A stretch of 64,000 bases of DNA from LZORAL124-50-18 sp051208045 (GTDB taxonomy: Bacteria; Pseudomonadota; Gammaproteobacteria; Pseudomonadales; Oleiphilaceae). The translations under genes were made by a program, and so were the position numbers. Numbering within the stretch: position 1 is the first letter of the stretch; each line of letters starts with the position of its first letter. The notes under the pieces were generated by a model, which saw only the letters and a program-made list of their open reading frames with translations, did not search any database and had not been told where the DNA came from. The stretch spans positions 70,347 through 134,346 of the forward strand of contig JBPJFY010000011.1 in the NCBI GenBank assembly GCA_051208045.1, written 5' to 3'. Positions 9,764 to 17,063 of the stretch are shown here, in pieces.

Positions 9764-9797
9764 TGACACCTTCTGCTAGAGAGGTGTCACCGTTTTT
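9764..9797 (+). terminator. Intrinsic terminator after the monooxygenase gene
   Basis: Inverted repeat TGACACCT / AGGTGTCA separated by ten bases and followed three bases later by TTTTT. It lies 50 bases downstream of the AlmA-like gene and before the next rightward gene. Confidence 0.7.
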
Positions 9798-9856
9798 GCG
9801 GTTTAATACACACATCAACGAGAACGAATGAGACGGTATTAACGAGGTTCCAAAAC

Positions 9857-10924
9857 ATGATGAACATTGATAAAAACAAACCGGTATTAGTCACAGGTGC
9901 CACGGGGTACGTTGCTGGCTGGATTATCAAACGACTGCTTGAGGAAGGCGTCACGGTGCATGCTGCGGTGAGAGACCCGTTGAACAGAAAGAAAATTGCC
10001 CACTTGGATGCAATGGCCGAATCTTCACCAGGAACCATCGCGTATTTCAAGAGTGATTTAATGGATACCGGTTCATATGCAGAAGCCATGAAAGGTTGCC
10101 AGGTCGTCTTTCACACGGCCTCCCCCTTTACCATTGATATCAAAGATCCCCAGAAAGAATTGGTGGATCCGGCGTTACTGGGCACACGCAACGTATTGGA
10201 GCAGGCCTGTCAAACGCCTTCGGTGAAGCGGGTGGTCGTTACCAGCAGCTGTGCCGCAATCTATGGGGACAATGCCGACCTGAAAACCACGCCAAATGGC
10301 ATATTCACCGAGGCTGCGTGGAACACCAGTTCATCCCTGACACACCAGCCTTATTCCTACTCGAAAACGGTGGCCGAAAAAGAAGCCTGGCGGATCGCGG
10401 AAAGCCAGACGCAATGGGACCTGGTGACGATCAATCCCTCACTGGTCATCGGTCCTGGAACCAACCCGGACGCCACATCAGAAAGCTTCAAGCTCATCAA
10501 ACAAATGGGTGACGGCTCCATGAAAACCGGCGCTCCGCGCTATGGATTCGGTGTGGTCGATGTTCGTGATGTTGCGGAAGCACACCTGAAAGCAGCCTTT
10601 ATTCCGGCAGCAGCGGGAAGATACATCACTTCCGGCCATAACACCGATATGTTTGACCTCGCCCAGCTTCTGTTACCGAAGTATGGTAAATCCTACCCGA
10701 TTCCCAAACGCACGATGCCGAAAGGTCTGGCATGGCTGGCTGCGCCTCTGGTGAACAAGGCTATGACACGAAAAATCGTCTCCCAGAATGTCAACTTGCC
10801 CTGGAAAGGTGACAACACAAAGAGTGTGCAGGAACTGGGGATGCACTACCGCTCACTCACGGAGTCCATGAACGATATGTTTGCGCAGATGATCGAGGCC
10901 GGCTGGCTTCGAAAGGCCGGCTGA
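9857..10924 (+). CDS. Extended SDR oxidoreductase (dihydroflavonol/cinnamoyl-CoA reductase-like)
   Basis: NAD(P)-dependent reductase of the extended SDR class, 355 residues. The cofactor loop is TGATGYVAGW near residue 15; the catalytic Tyr-Lys pair is YSYSKTVAEKEAW near 172; the active-site Ser/Thr region reads VVVTSSCAAIYG and the C-side substrate region INPSLVIGPG. Bacterial members of this set reduce varied aldehydes and ketones, so the exact substrate is unknown; proximity to the monooxygenase suggests handling of a ketone or aldehyde product, as an inference. ACGAGG lies ten bases before the first ATG; a second in-frame ATG follows at once. It is separated from the monooxygenase by a terminator, so it has its own promoter, and it ends eight bases from the convergent MarC-type gene. 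Confidence 0.88.
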   Translation: MMNIDKNKPVLVTGATGYVAGWIIKRLLEEGVTVHAAVRDPLNRKKIAHLDAMAESSPGTIAYFKSDLMDTGSYAEAMKGCQVVFHTASPFTIDIKDPQKELVDPALLGTRNVLEQACQTPSVKRVVVTSSCAAIYGDNADLKTTPNGIFTEAAWNTSSSLTHQPYSYSKTVAEKEAWRIAESQTQWDLVTINPSLVIGPGTNPDATSESFKLIKQMGDGSMKTGAPRYGFGVVDVRDVAEAHLKAAFIPAAAGRYITSGHNTDMFDLAQLLLPKYGKSYPIPKRTMPKGLAWLAAPLVNKAMTRKIVSQNVNLPWKGDNTKSVQELGMHYRSLTESMNDMFAQMIEAGWLRKAG

Positions 10925-10932
10925 ACAGGCCG

Positions 10933-11574
10933 TCAACCCATCGAATTGAGGGCTGGAAACAGCCCCTTTAAGCCGTTGGCGATAAACTCAACGGCAATCG
11001 CAGACAGTACCAGCCCCATGATTCGAGATGAGATATTGATGCCAGTAGCACTGATGCGTTTGACGATGAACGGAGAGAGTCGAAGCACCCACCAGACCGC
11101 CACCGCAAGCAGCACAATTGAACAGGCCACCAGCAGGTAATGGCCGACCGTATTACCCCGGTGGGCGGCCAGAATGACCGTACTGATGGAGCCGGGCCCA
11201 GCCAGCAGGGGCATGGCCAATGGCACGATCGCAATTTCACTTTTACCGGATGATTCCTGAGCCTCTTCCGACGTCTGCTTGATCGCACTGGTCTTTGCCT
11301 GAATCATGGAAATCGCCATGATCAGAATAAGAATCCCGCCCCCGACCCGGAAGGAGTCGATGGTGATGGCAAAAAACTGAAGCAACAACTCCCCAAAAAA
11401 CAATGCCACCAACAAAATGATGGCCACCCCAATACCCACCTGATCGATAATCTGGTTCCTCTCTGCGGGCGTGTTTCGCGGGGTCATACTGATGAAAATG
11501 GGAACCACCCCCAATGGGTTGATCAACGCCAACAGACCGACAAAAAATTTGAGATACTCTGATATTTCCAGCAT
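10933..11574 (-). CDS. MarC/YhgN-family integral membrane protein
   Basis: A 213-residue protein with six predicted TM helices of the MarC (UPF0056) family. Family signatures: FVGLLALINPLGVVPIFISM at the N-terminus, FRVGGGILILIMAISMI, and IAIVPLAMPLLAGPGSISTV at the start of the second half. Despite the name, MarC is not a multidrug-resistance determinant, and no transported substrate is established in most members. The gene is alone, convergent with the SDR gene eight bases away and divergent from the binding protein at 11755. No tailored regulatory site is visible. Confidence 0.93.
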   Translation of the reverse strand: MLEISEYLKFFVGLLALINPLGVVPIFISMTPRNTPAERNQIIDQVGIGVAIILLVALFFGELLLQFFAITIDSFRVGGGILILIMAISMIQAKTSAIKQTSEEAQESSGKSEIAIVPLAMPLLAGPGSISTVILAAHRGNTVGHYLLVACSIVLLAVAVWWVLRLSPFIVKRISATGINISSRIMGLVLSAIAVEFIANGLKGLFPALNSMG

Positions 11575-11754
11575 GCCACTGTTACCAACACCATATAATC
11601 AATGCAATGAAACCCAATAAAAACACTCTGCCCTAGCGAGTATAGGCAAGCCCGCCTTCCGGCGAAAGGTATATTCCCGATTTTGCGGCGTTAGGTACTC
11701 TTGAACTACACTGTGCAGAACAGCTTCACTTTTTTACCACTTTAGGGTCAAACC

Positions 11755-12756
11755 ATGAAGTCGTTCACCCTGTTACTTTCGCTTATTCTCATGTACTCGC
11801 CACTGTCAGCAGAAAAGCTGCGTTTTGCCGTGGTTCCCAAGGAGCAATGGAGTGACTTTTTTCTGGAGAGTAAGACCGGTTGTGAGGCCGCAGCAAGAGA
11901 GCTGGGTGTAGAGTGCATCTTTCACGGGCCAGAAAAGGATGACCTGAGAATCCAGGATCAGATCATCACCAGCCTGATCGAGGCAGGAGTAAACGGCATC
12001 GCCGTAGCCGTCTCCCACTCCGAATTCCTGTCCACTCACAGCATGAAAAAAGCCCAGGCCGCCGGAGTTCCGGTTATTACCTATGACTCAGATTTTGACG
12101 CAAACACCCGAGCCCGATTCCCGGATATCCGCAGCGCCTATATTGGTACCGACAATGTTGCCCTCGGACGCGCCGCCGGGCGGATTGCCAAACGGCTGCG
12201 CCCCCACGGCGGACGATTGTGCATTCAGTCCGGGCGCGAAGATCAGGGCAACATGCGGGAACGCATTGCCGGCGTTCGATCGGAGCTGGCCGGGCAACAC
12301 TTTGACCGCCCGCCTGGCCAACCATTAACCGGTCAAAACGGATGGACCGAAGCCGAAGACTGCCCCGTGTATACATTGGGAGACTACGACACAGCGCTCC
12401 GGCAGTTCCGATGGGCATTGCAACTGCCAAACGCAGAAGTGGATACTTTTATCTCCGTCGGCGGCTGGATACAGTACAAGAAAGCGGTGTATACCTCGCT
12501 GGTTCAACCCTACGAACCAAAAGTTCGAAACAATGAAAAAGTAATCATCGTTTCAGACTCAGAACCCGTACAATTGGAGCTGCTAAAAGCCGGTATGGCC
12601 CATGGAAACTTCGGCCAAAACCCTTTTGAAATGGGTAAACAGGCCATTCAAACCTTATACAAAATTCACCATGAACAGCCCTACGACGAAGTAATCTACA
12701 CGTCGATTCCAGAATGCACACAGACCAATGTGCATACCTGTGTGCGCCCACACTAA
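11755..12756 (+). CDS. Orphan periplasmic sugar-type binding protein
   Basis: A 333-residue secreted protein: signal peptide MKSFTLLLSLILMYSPLSA, then a type I periplasmic binding fold of the Peripla_BP_4 / LacI-like class (ITSLIEAGVNGIAVAVS, AAGVPVITYDSDF, SAYIGTDNVALGRAAGRIAK, SVGGWIQYKKAVY). These bind sugars or other small ligands for ABC import, or act as sensory receptors. No ATPase, permease or kinase gene is adjacent, so it is an orphan; it may feed a remote transporter or a two-component sensor. The start is the ATG after AGGGTC. Its stop codon overlaps the stop of the convergent LysR gene by two bases. Confidence 0.9.
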   Translation: MKSFTLLLSLILMYSPLSAEKLRFAVVPKEQWSDFFLESKTGCEAAARELGVECIFHGPEKDDLRIQDQIITSLIEAGVNGIAVAVSHSEFLSTHSMKKAQAAGVPVITYDSDFDANTRARFPDIRSAYIGTDNVALGRAAGRIAKRLRPHGGRLCIQSGREDQGNMRERIAGVRSELAGQHFDRPPGQPLTGQNGWTEAEDCPVYTLGDYDTALRQFRWALQLPNAEVDTFISVGGWIQYKKAVYTSLVQPYEPKVRNNEKVIIVSDSEPVQLELLKAGMAHGNFGQNPFEMGKQAIQTLYKIHHEQPYDEVIYTSIPECTQTNVHTCVRPH

Positions 12757-13661
12757 GGCTGCCAAGGTGAACTGTTTACGCTCAGGGACCGACTTAAATA
12801 ACGAAGAAAGTGCATGGCATTGCTGAAGGTCGATGAGTTATCCGGCCAAACCGCGTATACCGGAATGGGGTCGACCTGCCAATCCGGCAACAGCTCCACC
12901 AGTTTGCCTTCCTCAAGCTCTCGGGCCACTAAAAAATCGGGGGGAGTGGCAATACCCGCTCCTTGAATACAGAGCGCAGTCATCAACTCCACAGAGTTAA
13001 CCACCACTTGCTTTTGATACACCACCCGGTATGACCGGCCTTCCCTTCGGTGAGAGAGCGTACGCTCACCGGGTAACATTGCCAGAGCAATCCATCGCAT
13101 CTGTTCCAATTCTGACGGGCATTTCGGCAAGGAGTGACTCTCCAGGTACTGACGAGCGCACACCAGCCGGCGATGTACCACGTAAAGTTTTCGAGACTTG
13201 AGTCCACTGCTCTCCATATCGCCAATTCGGAAAGCCAGATCAATTCCTTCCTGAATGATGTTCTGGCGCTCATCCGCTGCTGAAATTGTCAACTCAAGGT
13301 CAGGGTAACGTTGTGAAAATGCAGCGATCTCCCTGCTTAAGGTCGAGCGGATTAACACGGCTGGTAACGCAATTTTCAAGCGGCCCACGGGATGGTCCTG
13401 ACGTTTCCCAACGCGCATCAGGCCCGCCGTTGCCTCTTCGATCATGCGCTTCGCGTGATCAAACAGAACCTCGCCTTCATGCGTCAAAGAGATTTTTCGG
13501 GTAGACCGATACAACAACGCACAGCCTGCCCGTTGTTCCAGCGTTGAAATGTGATAACTCACTACAGAAGGCGACAATCCCAGATGGGCGGCCGCACCAC
13601 GAAAGGATCGCTGTTGGACCGTCTCTACAAAAATGGCCATGGCTTTCAGGTCATCAATCAT
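12753..13661 (-). CDS. LysR-family transcriptional regulator
   Basis: A 302-residue LTTR. The winged helix-turn-helix occupies residues 1-60 (ETVQQRSFRGAAAHLGLSPS, VVSYHISTLEQRAG), followed by the LysR substrate-binding effector domain to the C-terminus. It is divergent from the LysE-type exporter at 13803 with a 141-bp shared region containing a clear LysR box, so control of that exporter and of itself is likely. The effector is unknown; amino acids or related compounds are plausible given the exporter. Its 3' end overlaps the convergent binding-protein gene by a few bases, which leaves no room for a separate terminator. Confidence 0.94.
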   Translation of the reverse strand: MIDDLKAMAIFVETVQQRSFRGAAAHLGLSPSVVSYHISTLEQRAGCALLYRSTRKISLTHEGEVLFDHAKRMIEEATAGLMRVGKRQDHPVGRLKIALPAVLIRSTLSREIAAFSQRYPDLELTISAADERQNIIQEGIDLAFRIGDMESSGLKSRKLYVVHRRLVCARQYLESHSLPKCPSELEQMRWIALAMLPGERTLSHRREGRSYRVVYQKQVVVNSVELMTALCIQGAGIATPPDFLVARELEEGKLVELLPDWQVDPIPVYAVWPDNSSTFSNAMHFLRYLSRSLSVNSSPWQP

Positions 13662-13693
13662 CGCACGTACTGTTGGATTAATGTGGGCGACCC

Positions 13694-13718
13694 CACTGTT
13701 CGAATTTATTAAACAGTG
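13694..13718. promoter_or_regulatory. LysR-type operator (T-N11-A dyad)
   Basis: Perfect 7-bp inverted repeat CACTGTT-N11-AACAGTG with the T-N11-A core typical of LTTR recognition sites. It lies 33 bases from the LysR start and 85 from the exporter start. A motif CGAAT also recurs at 13701, 13723 and 13741, the spacing expected of additional activation-site contacts. Confidence 0.8.
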
Positions 13719-13802
13719 TAATCGAATTATCTCATATTATCGAATCACATGTTTGCAGATATTCTTAGGGCACTTCACCACTCACCAACCCAGGAGACTG
13801 TC

Positions 13803-14384
13803 ATGTCCTTATTCATCGCTATGTGTCTGTTTTCGCTGTCCATGTCTCTAACACCGGGGCCGGTGAACCTTATCGCCCTGGCCACGGGCTCCCACTATGG
13901 TTTTAAATACGCTTTACGGTTTGTTTCGGGCGCTACCTTAGGGTTTGTACTCCTTCTGCTGGTTGTAGGGCTCGGGTTTGGGAAAGTACTCTCGGTCGCA
14001 CCCGGCCTACAGCAAATCCTGGCTTTGGCGGGCGCACTCTTCATTCTTTACATCGGGATCACCCTGTTTCGAACAAAAGGTACTCCCGAAGCGGGCAGCA
14101 GCAACGGCGCGTCATTTGGCAGTGGATTTGTACTTCAGTGGCTCAATCCCAAAGCCTGGATCGCCTGTCTAACCGGCATATCGGCTTTTGAACTCACCCA
14201 CACCGGTCAATTGATTCAATTTGTGCTCCTGTATTTCCTTATCTGTTTTCCCTGTATTGCCAGCTGGGCCTGGGCGGGGGAATTAGTGCGCACACACCTT
14301 AATTCACCCAATGCGACCCGAGTATTCAACCAATGCATGGGCGGCGCACTGATACTCCTCAGCATTTATCTTGTTGTGGCCTGA
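13803..14384 (+). CDS. LysE/RhtB-family exporter
   Basis: Inner-membrane exporter of 193 residues with about six TM helices. The family signature is at the N-terminus (LTPGPVNLIALATGSHYGFK), followed by GATLGFVLLLLVVGLG and FVLQWLNPKAWIACLTGI. Members pump out amino acids such as lysine, homoserine, threonine or their analogues. The ATG at 13803 follows CAGGAGAC at good spacing; the frame opens 18 codons earlier, but that stretch lacks membrane character and would remove the ribosome site. Control by the divergent LysR regulator is likely from the intervening operator. No other transporter component is needed in this family. Confidence 0.92.
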   Translation: MSLFIAMCLFSLSMSLTPGPVNLIALATGSHYGFKYALRFVSGATLGFVLLLLVVGLGFGKVLSVAPGLQQILALAGALFILYIGITLFRTKGTPEAGSSNGASFGSGFVLQWLNPKAWIACLTGISAFELTHTGQLIQFVLLYFLICFPCIASWAWAGELVRTHLNSPNATRVFNQCMGGALILLSIYLVVA

Positions 14385-14440
14385 TTCTATCGTTGACCTA
14401 ATACTAACGCTGGCCAGATACGTTCGCTGCCCTGAATCGC

Positions 14441-14920
14441 TCAGCATAACTCTACTAAACTTCGGATCACTCGATAATTCTGTTCGGTGCCGTGATCTTG
14501 ACGTGAAACCAACACGGCATGCATGCCGATCGAGAGCGGCGGGAGTACATCTTTTTCAAGCGTATCACCCACCATGGTGACTTGATCCGGGGGTACAGCC
14601 AACCGCTCAAGAATGGTTTGATAAAACGCTGGCGAATTTTTCGGGTAGCCTATGTTTGCGGGACAGAAGTAGCCACTGATGTAACTATCCAGTTCGACAC
14701 GCGACAGTGCCGCCTGAATCCACTCAGCCTTGGTATCCGGGGAACCGGTCGCTACGAAAAGGGGCGAGACAGAGGAGAGCGTTTGCAAAGTCTCCCGTGC
14801 ACCGGGCATGGCGACCACCGTCTCCCAGTCTTTCATCGGTCCTGTGTAGCCGGGAAGATCCGCCATGAGCGTATCTCCCCAGTCAAAAAGATAGATGTGT
14901 GTCGAGTCAGCAGGATTCAT
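14441..14920 (-). CDS. HAD-superfamily hydrolase
   Basis: A 159-residue cytoplasmic phosphatase-type protein. HAD motifs are all visible: motif I DWGDTL near residue 13 (nucleophile Asp; Gly replaces the usual residue between the two Asps), motif II VATGSP near 57, motif III Lys in YPKNSP near 93, motif IV MVGDTLEKDV near 116. It is short, with only a minimal cap, as in phosphoglycolate-phosphatase-like or pyrophosphatase-like members; the substrate is not predictable. AAGGAGAT stands nine bases before the ATG. Its neighbours, an exporter and rlmJ, do not suggest a pathway. Confidence 0.88.
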   Translation of the reverse strand: MNPADSTHIYLFDWGDTLMADLPGYTGPMKDWETVVAMPGARETLQTLSSVSPLFVATGSPDTKAEWIQAALSRVELDSYISGYFCPANIGYPKNSPAFYQTILERLAVPPDQVTMVGDTLEKDVLPPLSIGMHAVLVSRQDHGTEQNYRVIRSLVELC

Positions 14921-15152
14921 GCGTTTTCCATCTCCTTAGAAGAGAGAAGCAAAACCATAGCAGGGTTTCCCTGGCACCGTCCAGAGTAGGCCTGCTCTTC
15001 GATCCTTTCGGATGATTGTACAAACATCATAGCGACGAGAAAGCCGAGATTCGCCATAACCTTTTGCAGCGCATCCACAGGCCAACGCTTCAGAGGCACT
15101 TAAATAGCCCCTGCCGATTGGTTATAATTCCGCTTTTTCTGGACGCAGGACT

Positions 15153-15992
15153 ATGCTCTCCTACCGACACAGTTATCACGCCGGCAACCATGCGGATGTA
15201 CTCAAGCACATTGTGCTCTGTCAAATACTCGAAGCGTTAAAACTCAAAGAAAAACCGTTCGTCTACATAGACACACATGCCGGTGCAGGCTGTTACGCGC
15301 TGAATGCACCCGAAGCGACAAAGGTGGGCGAATTCAAAGGCGGCATTGGTGCGCTCTGGTCTGCGCCGTGCCCGGAGTCAGCCACTGGCTATCTGAATAC
15401 GGTTAAACAACTAAACCCGACAGGGGCTTTGACACACTACCCCGGCAGTCCAAAAATCGCAGAATTGTTGTGTCGGCCATCAGACCGCCTTCAACTTACC
15501 GAATTGCACCCAACCGACTATCAACGCCTTTCTCAGCATTTCCAACGCGATCGCCGCGTAAAAGTTCATCGAGAAAATGGTTATCAAAAGCTGAAAGCCA
15601 GTGTGCCCCCTTCTCAGCGCAGGGGCCTGGTGTTAATGGACCCGTCGTATGAGCTGAGTTCTGAATACGAAGATGCGGTCGCCGCTCTCATTGACGCACA
15701 CAGAAAATGGGCCACGGGAATCTATGCTCTTTGGTATCCCGTCGTGGATCGGCGGAACGTTCGTCACCTGGAGAACCGCCTCAAAGCATCCGGCATTCGA
15801 AAAATCCTGCAACTGGAGCTTACTGTCTTGCCGGATACCGCCGAACGCGGGATGACCGGTTCAGGCATGCTGATCATCAATCCCCCCTGGAAACTTCTGC
15901 CGGAAATGGAGGCCGTGTTGCCCTGGTTACTGACACACTTGAAACAATCCGATCAGTCTCGCTGGCTGGCGCGCTGGCTGGTATCTGAATGA
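15153..15992 (+). CDS. rlmJ: 23S rRNA (adenine2030-N6)-methyltransferase
   Basis: Methylates N6 of A2030 in 23S rRNA using SAM. The 279 residues begin with the family hallmark MLSYRHSYHAGNHADVLKH, followed by the SAM-binding YIDTHAGAGCYAL and the catalytic motif IV region. In that motif the usual DPPY reads DPSY (VLMDPSYELSSEY), a conservative change that keeps the catalytic Asp and Tyr. The length matches E. coli RlmJ (280). It is a single gene, convergent with the binding protein at 16011; an inverted repeat GCCCATT / AATGGGC spans the junction but lacks a T-run. Confidence 0.96.
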   Translation: MLSYRHSYHAGNHADVLKHIVLCQILEALKLKEKPFVYIDTHAGAGCYALNAPEATKVGEFKGGIGALWSAPCPESATGYLNTVKQLNPTGALTHYPGSPKIAELLCRPSDRLQLTELHPTDYQRLSQHFQRDRRVKVHRENGYQKLKASVPPSQRRGLVLMDPSYELSSEYEDAVAALIDAHRKWATGIYALWYPVVDRRNVRHLENRLKASGIRKILQLELTVLPDTAERGMTGSGMLIINPPWKLLPEMEAVLPWLLTHLKQSDQSRWLARWLVSE

Positions 15993-16010
15993 TTTCGAGC
16001 CCATTTTGCG

Positions 16011-16826
16011 TCAATGGGCGTCGCGCCAACGTTCCAGGTATTTATTGGCAAGTTTTTCTGCCAAACCGGATTCGACGAGTGTTTTCACCCGTTCGTCCAA
16101 AAACAGTTTAAGTTGGGGGGTGCGGCAAGGGGACGATTTGGACAGCGTAAAATATAATCCCTCTGAGCTGATCGCTGGCAGAAGATAGGTAATATCATCC
16201 AGCACGGGAGACACCTGACCCATGGCCTTGCCCTGGTAGAGTTCGTAGAGACCATAATCAACTCGCCGAGCGGAAATCAACTGGAAAATCTGTTCCGCCG
16301 ACCGAACCCCCATCACCTCCAGATTTTGCGCAGAAAACTCATCAAACGACTGGCCAAAACTGTTATCAATTAATGTCACACCATGTTTCCCTTTCAGGTC
16401 ACTCCAGGTACTGTAAGGAAACTCTGCCCCTTTTCGCACCCACACCACACTCGGCATCACCATAAATGGGGGTTGCACATAATCCATATAGGTTTGACGC
16501 TCTTCGGTAATGAAAGCCCCCGCGAGCATGTCCACCGCACCGGAGCGCGCCTGTACCTGCGCTCTTGCCCAGGTATCAGAATTGATCGGATTCACTTCAA
16601 TACCCGTTGGCTCCAGGGCGGTTTCAAGAAATTCAACGGCCAGCCCCACCAATTTATTGTTGTTCTTCTTAGAAGCCCACAAAGCAGGCGGATAAAACGG
16701 ATTTCCCGTGACACGTAACACTTTACAGCTGGTCAGCGTTACTCCATCGCTGGCCAACAATGGCGAAGGCAAAAACAGGAATAACGTGCTCAAGCCCACT
16801 ATGAATCCACATAAACGCTGCCGCAT
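16011..16826 (-). CDS. Orphan periplasmic solute-binding protein (SBP_bac_3)
   Basis: A 271-residue secreted protein with a signal peptide ending near PSPLLAS and an amino-acid-type binding fold (SBP_bac_3: LVGLAVEFLETALEPTGIEV, AGAFITEERQTYMDYVQPPF, DLKGKHGVTLIDNSFGQ). Such stand-alone proteins occur widely in marine gammaproteobacteria and often have no cognate ABC transporter; none is found here. The ligand cannot be assigned. The ATG at 16826 is preferred because GGAGG lies five bases upstream; the frame also opens at a TTG 18 bases earlier. Confidence 0.9.
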   Translation of the reverse strand: MRQRLCGFIVGLSTLFLFLPSPLLASDGVTLTSCKVLRVTGNPFYPPALWASKKNNNKLVGLAVEFLETALEPTGIEVNPINSDTWARAQVQARSGAVDMLAGAFITEERQTYMDYVQPPFMVMPSVVWVRKGAEFPYSTWSDLKGKHGVTLIDNSFGQSFDEFSAQNLEVMGVRSAEQIFQLISARRVDYGLYELYQGKAMGQVSPVLDDITYLLPAISSEGLYFTLSKSSPCRTPQLKLFLDERVKTLVESGLAEKLANKYLERWRDAH

Positions 16827-16962
16827 ACTCACCTCCATCCCCAAGGCTACTTAACGTTCCAGCATAAGCATTGCGCATATTTTGTGCAAGTCATTGACCC
16901 GTTATCCCGGTGTTTGCCCATAGAATTCAGTCTCGCATCGCCGACACGGCAAAAACTTGCTA

Positions 16963-17014
16963 CTCGTCAAAAAATATAACACCAAATAGGTAGAAAATTG
17001 TAGACAGAAAGGAG
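16963..17014 (+). repeat. Duplicated leader element, copy 1
   Basis: A block of about 52 bases (key parts CTCGTCAAA, AACACCAAATAGGTAGAAAA, AGACAGAAAGGA) lies 50 bases upstream of the first DUF4214 gene and recurs at 19940-19991 before the second. It is likely a shared promoter or regulatory leader carried along in the gene duplication. Confidence 0.8.
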
Positions 17015-17063
17015 TCGTCGTTGAAATGCAGGGAAGCCTGACTGATCCCCTCAGGAGAGCTTC

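Noticed and set aside
14917..15099. 60-codon leftward frame between the HAD gene and rlmJ
   Set aside because: GTG start without ribosome site, no domain-like composition, and it overlaps the HAD start; probably chance.
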